This document shows positions 1 to 5,513 of a stretch of 9,925 nt of DNA, piece after piece. The translations under genes and the position numbers were made by a program. Each line of letters opens with the position of its first letter. Within the stretch, counting starts at the first letter, position 1. The DNA is from JAMOQA01 sp964420365 (GTDB lineage Bacteria; Acidobacteriota; Polarisedimenticolia; J045), in contig CAYQTA010000071.1 of NCBI GenBank assembly GCA_964420365.1, positions 1-9,925 on the forward strand. Direction: 5' to 3'. The notes under the pieces are model-generated. The model did no database searches. It was not told where the DNA came from and worked only from the letters and a program-made list of their open reading frames with translations.

Positions 1-97
1 CCGGCGGGGACCAGGCAAGCACGGCCAGCAGCAGGCCGGCGATGCCGAGCAGGCACATCGTCGCACGGGGCGGACGGGTCTTCGTGATCCTGGTCAT
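1..97 (-). CDS. Exported protein, N-terminal fragment (off left edge)
   Basis: The minus strand reads from an ATG at 97-95 without a stop to the window edge, giving 32 codons. The peptide begins MTRITKTRPPRAT, a basic n-region with three Arg and one Lys, followed by the hydrophobic stretch MCLLGIAGLLLAVLAW. This is a typical Sec signal peptide or N-terminal membrane anchor. A purine-rich Shine-Dalgarno sequence (GGGGGAA on the minus strand, about 104-110) lies about 7 nt upstream of the ATG and supports this start. No mature domain is visible, so the function is unknown. The gene is divergent from the XRE regulator at 512, with a 414-bp region between them that could serve both. Confidence 0.6.
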   Translation of the reverse strand, partial: MTRITKTRPPRATMCLLGIAGLLLAVLAWSPP

Positions 98-120
98 CGT
101 TCGTTCCCCCTGCACGCCCC

Positions 121-138
121 CCGGGGCTCCCGGGGCTC
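121..138. repeat. 9-bp tandem repeat CCGGGGCTC x2
   Basis: CCGGGGCTC occurs twice back to back (121-129 and 130-138), 24-41 bp upstream of the minus-strand start codon. It lies where that gene's promoter or 5' leader should be. It may be a regulatory direct repeat or simply a product of GC-rich composition; nothing else supports a role. Confidence 0.35.
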
Positions 139-207
139 GCGCGGTCGATGGGCCGACGGGGCCGCGGCCGTTCGCGGGTGCCGTCGGCCGTTGCTTCCGG
201 TTCCCTG

Positions 208-232
208 GGGGATCCCCTCTCGAATCGATTCG
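208..232. promoter_or_regulatory. Two adjacent perfect palindromes, possible operator
   Basis: GGGGATCCCC (208-217) and CGAATCGATTCG (221-232) are both exact palindromes with no spacer, 10 and 12 bp long, separated by 3 bp. Two perfect dyads in 25 bp of noncoding DNA between divergent genes suggest dimeric-regulator binding sites. No regulator can be assigned from sequence; the XRE-family product of the downstream gene is one candidate. Confidence 0.4.
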
Positions 233-272
233 CCATGAATCCTACGACGAAGCCGAGAAATGGGAAGGCCGA

Positions 273-290
273 CATGGGAACATTCCCATG
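273..290. promoter_or_regulatory. 18-bp inverted repeat, candidate regulator operator
   Basis: CATGGGAACATTCCCATG consists of two exact 8-bp arms around a 2-bp centre and is the strongest dyad in the region. An extra half-site copy, ATGGGAA, lies at 260-266, 14 bp upstream of the same heptamer (274-280) inside the dyad. XRE-family repressors usually bind short dyads of this type near their own promoter, so autoregulation by the product of the gene at 512 is a reasonable inference. The dyad is 222 bp from that start codon, far for simple promoter occlusion, and could equally serve the minus-strand gene. Confidence 0.5.
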
Positions 291-356
291 CACCCGATCG
301 CGGCAAACCGATGCGCAGGCCCGGGCGCCGGGGATGCTGGGCGGAATGGGGCGAAA

Positions 357-370
357 ATGCGGGATCGCAT
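357..370. promoter_or_regulatory. Short inverted repeat ATGCG-GGAT-CGCAT
   Basis: Five-base arms (357-361 and 366-370) flank a 4-base centre. It lies between the strong dyad at 273-290 and the promoter-like element at 456. It could be another operator half-site pair, or chance at this arm length. Confidence 0.25.
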
Positions 371-402
371 GGATGGTCACGGGCGGAGAGCGATGCCTGG
401 CG

Positions 403-423
403 GATCGTCCGTAACGCACGATC
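403..423. promoter_or_regulatory. Spaced inverted repeat GATCGT-N9-ACGATC
   Basis: Six-base exact arms at 403-408 and 418-423 are separated by 9 bp, so arm centres are 15 bp apart, more than one helical turn. It lies 33 bp upstream of the sigma-54-like element at 456. A dimeric regulator could bind it, but the arm length is short enough for chance. Confidence 0.25.
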
Positions 424-452
424 GTGGAGTCACTTGGGCGCCAGTCATTCCC

Positions 453-474
453 CGGTTGCACAACGGTTGCAGAT
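453..474 (+). repeat. 11-bp-period direct repeat at the promoter
   Basis: CGGTTGCA is repeated exactly at 453-460 and 464-471, with an 11-bp period, close to one helical turn. It overlaps the sigma-54-like element, so the promoter match may arise partly from the repeat. Conversely, the repeat could be a binding site occupied on one DNA face. Confidence 0.5.
456..471 (+). promoter_or_regulatory. Sigma-54-like -24/-12 promoter candidate
   Basis: TTGCACAACGGTTGCA matches the known sigma-54 pattern TGGCAC-N5-TTGCW with correct spacing and one mismatch, T for the first G of the GG pair. The predicted start of transcription would fall near 483, leaving a leader of about 30 nt before the ATG at 512, with a Shine-Dalgarno sequence in it. 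A sigma-70 reading is also possible: TTGCAC (456-461) and TATGTT (480-485) with an 18-bp spacer, but both hexamers are weak. The mismatch falls in the nearly invariant GG, so this remains a candidate. Confidence 0.4.
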
Positions 475-511
475 CGAGATATGTTGGGCCCGCAAAGGGA
501 GGGAACGCCGA

Positions 512-1735
512 ATGTCCGATCCTTCGGCCCCGTCCGGTGGGGGGCTTCGTCTCGTCCGGAAGACGATCGGTTCCTGGTTGCGGGAACAGCGCCGGTTTCT
601 CGGGCTCTCCCAGGAAGAGCTCCGCCGCCGCCTCGAGCGCCACGGTGTCCAGGCGGCCCAGTCGACCGTCTCCCGCTGGGAGAAGGGGGACCTGGCGCCC
701 CCGGGGGACGCGCTTCCCGTCCTGGCCAGGGTCCTGGGCACGACGCTCGCGGACCTCGAGGAGCGGGTGGCGGCGGCCCGGTCGGTCGCGGACGCCCTGG
801 TCGACGTGACCGGGCGCCGGGTCCGGGACCTGGTGAACGAGGCGGACGGGGCCGCCCACGCGGGCAACATTCCTCGCGCCCTCGCGCTCCTCGAGGCGGC
901 ACTCGACCTCCTGGGACTCGGCGGGGACGAGGAGGCCGGCCCGGAGGAAGCGGGGGCGGTTCTCCTGCGCCTGGCCAGCGCGCACCTGGAGCTGTGGCAC
1001 CTCGGGCCGGCGCGGGCAGCCCTGCGCCGCCTGGCGGCCATCGATGGCGTTCCGGGCGCGGTCCGCTTCCAGGCGCGGTTGCTGCGGCTGGTCCTGGCGG
1101 AACGGGAGGGTGACTCGGAAGAACACGACCTGCTGCTCGAGGCGATCAGGAGGGAACTCCCCGCGATCGAGGACCCGGCGAGGGCGTGCCAGGCCCGCCA
1201 CGTGGTGGGGGCAACGCTGTACGTCCACGAGCAGTACGAGGAGGCCGTCCCGGAACTCGAGGAAGCGGTCGCGGCATGGCGTCGCCTCGGGCGTGACGAC
1301 GAGGCCCTGCGCGCCCGCGTGACCCTGGGGTTCTGCCGGGCGGCGAGCGGGGATCCCGAGACCGGGGAGCGCATCCTGCGGGAATGCCTCGAGGGGGCGC
1401 GGTCCGCCGGGTACCGGGAATCGGAGGCGCGGGCTCTCTTCCAGCTCGCGCGGGTCGTGGCCATGCGGGGCAGGGTGGGGGAGGCGCTCGGGCTGTTCGA
1501 CGACGCGGCGACCCTGGCCCGGCGCCTGGGGCTGGTCGAGACGGCGTTTGCCGCAACCTTCCGGGCCTGGGAAGTTGCGAGGCGGCACGAGCCGGCGGTC
1601 GCGGACCAGCTGGCCGGCCGCCTGCGGCGGGCCCTGCCGGTGGTTCATCCGCACCTTCCCGAGGCCGCCGCCTTCCGGGCGGCGACGGGTGAATCCCCGG
1701 CCGCGGGGGAGGGAGAAGAGGAGGTGACGCCATGA
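512..1735 (+). CDS. XRE-family regulator with TPR-like helical domain
   Basis: A 407-residue predicted cytoplasmic DNA-binding regulator. Residues about 17-86 form a Cro/CI-type helix-turn-helix: IGSWLREQRRFLGLSQEELRRRL, then STVSRWEKGD in the recognition-helix region, then a hydrophobic closing helix ending LADLEERV. Residues about 100-385 are almost all amphipathic helix with repeated A/L/R patterns (for example GNIPRALALLEAALDLL, EQYEEAVPELEEAVAAWRRLG, GRVGEALGLFDDAATLARRLG), which reads as five or more degenerate TPR units. This architecture is used by regulators that bind a peptide or protein ligand through the TPR part; the ligand here is unknown. The open frame extends upstream to 260, but ATG 512 has a good Shine-Dalgarno (AAAGGGAGGG, 495-504) about 7 nt before it and starts just ahead of the domain. 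The stop overlaps the next start (ATGA, 1732-1735), so the two products are probably translationally coupled. Confidence 0.85.
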   Translation: MSDPSAPSGGGLRLVRKTIGSWLREQRRFLGLSQEELRRRLERHGVQAAQSTVSRWEKGDLAPPGDALPVLARVLGTTLADLEERVAAARSVADALVDVTGRRVRDLVNEADGAAHAGNIPRALALLEAALDLLGLGGDEEAGPEEAGAVLLRLASAHLELWHLGPARAALRRLAAIDGVPGAVRFQARLLRLVLAEREGDSEEHDLLLEAIRRELPAIEDPARACQARHVVGATLYVHEQYEEAVPELEEAVAAWRRLGRDDEALRARVTLGFCRAASGDPETGERILRECLEGARSAGYRESEARALFQLARVVAMRGRVGEALGLFDDAATLARRLGLVETAFAATFRAWEVARRHEPAVADQLAGRLRRALPVVHPHLPEAAAFRAATGESPAAGEGEEEVTP

Positions 1736-2652
1736 GGCGCCGACACCACGCAACGTTCCCGGTCGTGCGGGCCCTTCTCCCGCTGGCGCTGATCCTGGCG
1801 GTCGTCCTTCCGGCAGCGCGCGCGGAGATCTCGGTGGGGGAGAAGTCGGTAGCTCCCTCGTTCCTGGCCGGAGGACCGGGGAACGGCGACAACCCGTACC
1901 CGTGGCCGCCATGGGCAACCGTGCGGCAGCATGTCGATCCTGCCCTCGTCCTGAACGCGAACGGCGATGCGAACGGCGACGGTCCCGCCGCGTGGGCGAT
2001 CGACCCGTCGACGGGGAACCCGGTGGTCGCCTGGGCGTGGTGGGACGGCGCCGACCACGAGATCGTCCTGTCCCGCTGGACCGGCAGCCGGTGGAGTTCC
2101 CGCGAGCTGGTTACCGACAACGACCTGGACGATGTCGACCCGGCGATCGCCGTTGCCGCGGACGGAACGGTGCGCGTGACCTGGTGGAGGGTCGAGAACG
2201 GTCACCGGACCGTGTGGTACGAGGACCTCTCCCTGCGCGACGGCACCGCCGAGGAGGTCACGCCGCTGCCGCGGGCCGGATCGTGGCCGTCGGTGGCCCT
2301 CTTCGCGGGAGACGCGAAGGTCGCGTTCCAGCGGGAGGAAGCCGGCGTCCGGGAGGTGCGCGTGGCGACGCGTTCCGAGGGCTGGAGCGAGGAGCTGGTG
2401 GCGAGCACTTCCTACGCCGGGCCGGCCGGGGACGGGGACATCGACGTCCAGGTGCATGCCGACGCGGGTCACCTCTGGGTCGACTGGGTCGACTCGGAGG
2501 GGCGGCTGGCCTGGTCGGAGTGGAACCCCGCCGCGGGGGCGTGGGGCCCGGTGCGGCACGAGTCCTACTCGTGGGATTCCGAGATCGAGGTCGAGCCGAT
2601 CGCCCGCGCCCGTGCACGGGCCCGTATCCGGGCGCGGGTCGTCTCGAACTGA
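1732..2652 (+). CDS. Exported beta-propeller-like protein
   Basis: A 306-residue protein with a clear Sec signal peptide: a basic start (MRRRHH), the hydrophobic core ALLPLALILAVVLP, and a probable AraA-type site (ARA/E) near residue 31. The mature part shows about four imperfect units of roughly 45-50 residues, each with a pattern like DPAIAVAADGTVRVTWWR, then a turn, then a strand with W or Y and a polar loop (starting near residues 85, 137, 185 and 232). This suggests sialidase/BNR-like propeller blades, but no Asp-box or catalytic residue is evident, so a binding role is more likely than enzymatic activity. A fifth unit appears to break off into the odd terminal run PIARARARARIRARVVSN. 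The start overlaps the regulator's stop and is preceded by GGGAGAAGAGGAGG (1711-1724), so coupling is strong. It may sense an extracellular ligand or be the regulator's target; neither can be shown from sequence. Confidence 0.75.
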   Translation: MRRRHHATFPVVRALLPLALILAVVLPAARAEISVGEKSVAPSFLAGGPGNGDNPYPWPPWATVRQHVDPALVLNANGDANGDGPAAWAIDPSTGNPVVAWAWWDGADHEIVLSRWTGSRWSSRELVTDNDLDDVDPAIAVAADGTVRVTWWRVENGHRTVWYEDLSLRDGTAEEVTPLPRAGSWPSVALFAGDAKVAFQREEAGVREVRVATRSEGWSEELVASTSYAGPAGDGDIDVQVHADAGHLWVDWVDSEGRLAWSEWNPAAGAWGPVRHESYSWDSEIEVEPIARARARARIRARVVSN

Positions 2653-2683
2653 CCGGAAACCAGGCGGCTCTCGGCGATCGGCA

Positions 2684-2703
2684 GCCCCCGCCCTGCCGGG
2701 GGC
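2684..2703 (+). terminator. GC hairpin, possible terminator
   Basis: GCCCCCG (2684-2690) and CGGGGGC (2697-2703) form a 7-bp all-GC stem with a 6-base loop, 32 bp after the stop of the exported protein gene. No T-run follows, so it is not a classical intrinsic terminator. It could mark a 3' end, pause polymerase or protect the transcript. The rest of the gap to 2840 holds the palindrome GACCGCGGTC (2716-2725) and no recognisable gene. Confidence 0.35.
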
Positions 2704-2840
2704 GGTCCGGGGTTCGACCGCGGTCAAGAAAGCGGCGCCGGGGCCGATGAGTCGGCGAGAGGTCCCGGGGGGGGACCGTGCACGCCCGGCGTGCGAGGCA
2801 GCACCCGTTCCGCGGAAGCCCGCGGGGCGGCGGGGAAGGG

Positions 2841-5468
2841 ATGGCCCGACAGGAGCAGCAGGAGCGCGGCACCCCCGCGACCCCGGAAAGCGTCCCCCGC
2901 GACCCCGGGTGCCCGGGCGAGATGACCCCGCCGACCGTTCGCTGGTGGGAGCGGTTCCACGTCCGGGTCGTCGCCATCTTCCTCGCCCTGTTCGCCGCGA
3001 TCTTCGCGAGCCTCGTGCTGGTCGCGCACGTCATCGGGCTCCCGCGGCTCCAGGCGGCGGCCTACCACCGGGTCGACCTGGCCGGCGAACTGATCGTCGC
3101 CCGCCTCGGCGAACGTCTCCGGGCGATCGAGGCCGAGGCGCGAGCCCTCGCCTTCCTCGGCGAGGAGCTGGGCGAGCGCCTCCCGGGGGCCCGGGAGGAG
3201 GTGCGCCGCTTCTTCGAGCTCAACACGGACGACGACTTGGTGGCGGGGGGCGGGCTCTGGCCCCTGCCGGGCGCCTTCCCGGGGATCGACCGGCGCGCCA
3301 GCCTGTTCTTCGGGCGGAACGGTTTCGGCGAGCTCGTCTACTACGACGACTACAACGACCCCGAGGGGCCCGGGTACGAGCACGAGGAGTGGTTCGTGCC
3401 CGCCCTGCACCTGCGGGACGGACGGGCGTTCTGGTCCCGGGCCTACGTCGACCCCTACTCCCACGAGCCGATGGTCACCTGCTCGGTTCCGATGGAGGTC
3501 GGCGGGAGAGTCGTCGGTGTCGCCACGATCGACCTGCGCCTCGCGGGCCTCGCCGCGCTGGTCGAGGACCTCGGCCGCGAGTGCGGGGGCTACGCGTTCG
3601 CCGTCGACTGGATGGGACGAGTCGTCGCCTTCCCGCGGGCACGGGAGCCGCGAGCGGGGCACGACGAGGAGGCTGGCGAGGGGGACGAGGCCGTCGGGGC
3701 CTGTCCCCTCTTCCGGACCTACGCCCGGCACCTGGAACGGGTGCATCGCCGGCTCGTGTTGCGGGCCCGGACGCTGCCGGGCCACGACCCGTCCCTGCCG
3801 TCGCGGCTCGCAGGCGAGTGCCCGGGCCTCGACCCGGCCCAAGCGGAGCTGGTCGCGGCGATCCTGGAGGACCCGCTTCGCGAGGCGGCCTCGCGGGCCA
3901 CCGCCCTCGACCGGTTCGAGCTCGAGGAGGAGCCGCTGCTCCACGAGGCGGCCAGCATCGGCATCCACCACGTGCCGGGGGCCTACTGGAGCGTCGTCAC
4001 CGTCACGCCCCGTTCGTGGGCGATCGGGTACATCGAGCGGACGGCCCACCGGGTCCTGCTGGTCTTCGTGCTCCTCGTCGCGCTGGCGGGCCTTGCCGGG
4101 TACCGGGTCTTCAGCGCGCAGGTCGTCCGTCCCCTGGCCGAGATCACGGAGCGGATGCGGGCCGCCTCGGAGGCGGACGACGGCATCGGGTCGGACCTGC
4201 CGTCCGATGTCCCGGGCGACCTGCGGCTGCTCGCCTACTGGTACAACCGGCGCAGCCGCCAGCTCCGCGAGGCGCTCGCCCGCCGCGACCGCCAGCAGCG
4301 GGAGCTGGAGGAGGCCCGCCGCCGGGCCGAGGCGGCGACCGAGGCGAAGAGCAACTTCCTCGCCGCGATGAGCCACGAGATCCGCACCCCGATGAACGGC
4401 ATCCTCGGGACCTGCTCGCTCCTGTTCCAGACCGACCTCTCGGCGGAGCAGCAGGAATACGCCGAGACGATCACCGACTCCTGCCGGGCCCTCCTGGCCC
4501 TCATCGGGGACATCCTCGACTTCTCGAAGATCGAGGCGGGCAAGATGGAGCTCGAGAAGGTCCGCTTCGATCTCCTCGGTCTCGTGCGGGAGAGCGTCGA
4601 GATCCTCCGGCCGACGGCGATGGCGAAGGGGCTCGCCCTCGAGGCCTGGGTCGACACGGGAGGGGCCCCCTGGCGGCTCGGCGACCCGGTCCGGGTGCGC
4701 CAGGTGCTGCTCAACTTCCTCGGAAACGCGGTGAAGTTCACCGAGAGGGGGCACGTCGACGTGCGCGTCCGCCCGGTGCCGGACACGGACCGGGTGCGGA
4801 TCGAGGTGACGGATACCGGCATCGGGATCGAACCGGACCGCCTGGACTCGATCTTCGAGGAGTTCACCCAGGTCGATGCCTCGACGACGCGGCGCTACGG
4901 GGGCACGGGTCTCGGGCTCGCGATCTCGAAGCGCCTCGTCGACCTGATGGAAGGGACGATCGGCGTCGAGAGCGAGCCCGGGGTCGGCTCGACCTTCTGG
5001 TTCGAGGTATCCCTGCCGCCGGTGGACGCTCCCGCGGAGCCGGAGTCGAGGCGGGGCATCCCGCTGCTTGCCGGTGAGCTGCCCCCGCTGCGGGTCCTCC
5101 TCGCGGAGGACAACCCGGTCAACCAGAGGCTCGTCGTCCGGATGCTCGAGAAGGCCGGGCACCGGGTCGACTGCGTCGAGAACGGCGCCGAGGCGGTGAC
5201 CGCCGCCCGGGAGCGGCCGTACGACGTGATCCTGATGGACTGCCAGATGCCCGGGATGGACGGCTACGAGGCGACGCGCCGGATCCGGGAGCTGCCCGGC
5301 GAGGCCGGCCGGGTGCCGATCCTCGCGCTGACCGCCGACGCTCTCCAGGGAACCCGCGAGCGCTGCCTCGCCTGCGGCATGGACGACTACCTCTCGAAGC
5401 CGTTCAACGTCGAGGAACTCCTCTCCCGCATCGCCGCCCTGGTCGCTGCCGCCGCGGCGTCCCGCTGA
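2841..5468 (+). CDS. dCache hybrid sensor histidine kinase with receiver domain
   Basis: An 875-residue membrane hybrid kinase. Order: short cytoplasmic N-terminus; TM1 (42-66); a large periplasmic sensor (67-400) with double-Cache traits (FWSRAYVDPYSHEPMVT at 197-213, VVGVATIDLRLAGL at 224-237); TM2 (403-421); a HAMP-like linker (about 422-475); a coiled coil (476-500); HisKA with H-box SHEIRTPMNG, phospho-acceptor His512; HATPase with N-box N625/N629, G1 DTGIGI (658-663), G2 GGTGLGLA (687-694) and G3 GVGSTFWF (714-721); receiver domain (about 750-868) with E756/D757, phospho-acceptor Asp800, T831 and K853. All key residues are present, so it should be active. There is no HPt domain and no DNA-binding output, so a separate phosphotransfer partner is expected. 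The start is uncertain: ATG 2841 follows GGGGAAGGG closely; ATG 2778 and ATG 2922 are in frame. The 334-residue sensor suggests a small-molecule ligand; Cache domains commonly bind amino acids or organic acids. Confidence 0.92.
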   Translation: MARQEQQERGTPATPESVPRDPGCPGEMTPPTVRWWERFHVRVVAIFLALFAAIFASLVLVAHVIGLPRLQAAAYHRVDLAGELIVARLGERLRAIEAEARALAFLGEELGERLPGAREEVRRFFELNTDDDLVAGGGLWPLPGAFPGIDRRASLFFGRNGFGELVYYDDYNDPEGPGYEHEEWFVPALHLRDGRAFWSRAYVDPYSHEPMVTCSVPMEVGGRVVGVATIDLRLAGLAALVEDLGRECGGYAFAVDWMGRVVAFPRAREPRAGHDEEAGEGDEAVGACPLFRTYARHLERVHRRLVLRARTLPGHDPSLPSRLAGECPGLDPAQAELVAAILEDPLREAASRATALDRFELEEEPLLHEAASIGIHHVPGAYWSVVTVTPRSWAIGYIERTAHRVLLVFVLLVALAGLAGYRVFSAQVVRPLAEITERMRAASEADDGIGSDLPSDVPGDLRLLAYWYNRRSRQLREALARRDRQQRELEEARRRAEAATEAKSNFLAAMSHEIRTPMNGILGTCSLLFQTDLSAEQQEYAETITDSCRALLALIGDILDFSKIEAGKMELEKVRFDLLGLVRESVEILRPTAMAKGLALEAWVDTGGAPWRLGDPVRVRQVLLNFLGNAVKFTERGHVDVRVRPVPDTDRVRIEVTDTGIGIEPDRLDSIFEEFTQVDASTTRRYGGTGLGLAISKRLVDLMEGTIGVESEPGVGSTFWFEVSLPPVDAPAEPESRRGIPLLAGELPPLRVLLAEDNPVNQRLVVRMLEKAGHRVDCVENGAEAVTAARERPYDVILMDCQMPGMDGYEATRRIRELPGEAGRVPILALTADALQGTRERCLACGMDDYLSKPFNVEELLSRIAALVAAAAASR

Positions 5469-5479
5469 CCCGCCCGGTG

Positions 5480-5485
5480 TAGACT
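5480..5485 (+). promoter_or_regulatory. -10-like TAGACT upstream of membrane gene
   Basis: TAGACT lies 29 bp before the ATG at 5514, inside the motif GTAGACTGG. A near-identical GTAGAATGG lies ahead of the M14 peptidase at 8007-8015. The spacing suits a -10 element with a short leader. No good -35 hexamer is visible at the expected distance, so recognition may rely on an extended -10 or another sigma factor. Confidence 0.35.
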
Positions 5486-5489
5486 GGGG

Positions 5490-5509
5490 CCCTCCCTTCC
5501 CGTGGAGGG
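5490..5509 (+). promoter_or_regulatory. Hairpin overlapping the ribosome binding site
   Basis: CCCTCC (5490-5495) is exactly complementary to GGAGGG (5504-5509), the Shine-Dalgarno of the gene starting at 5514, with an 8-base loop. Pairing would hide the ribosome binding site. It begins only a few bases after the predicted -10 element, so it would lie at the very 5' end of a transcript starting there, or inside a longer read-through transcript. Confidence 0.4.
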
Positions 5510-5513
5510 TGCC

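Larger units (their letters stand above)
98..511. other. Divergent intergenic control region
   Basis: This 414-bp stretch separates the minus-strand exported gene from the plus-strand XRE regulator. I see no convincing gene in it: the open frames are composition-driven, with no recognisable domain. The stretch from about 220 to 490 is visibly less GC-rich than the flanking genes, as expected of promoter DNA. It holds several exact inverted repeats (208-217, 221-232, 273-290, 357-370, 403-423), a 9-bp tandem repeat next to the minus-strand start (121-138) and a sigma-54-like element (456-471). These are listed separately. Confidence 0.6.

Noticed and set aside
260..511. An N-terminal extension of the XRE regulator from ATG 260
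   Set aside because: The extension has no domain, crosses the strongest palindrome and the promoter-like element, and ATG 512 has a good Shine-Dalgarno immediately ahead of the helix-turn-helix domain.
2684..2703. A confident intrinsic terminator
   Set aside because: The stem is good, but there is no T-run after it, so only a low-confidence hairpin is listed.
2456..5077. An 873-residue plus-strand open frame in another frame
   Set aside because: It overlaps the kinase in a shifted frame, is low-complexity Arg/Pro/Gly, and the kinase frame holds every expected motif.
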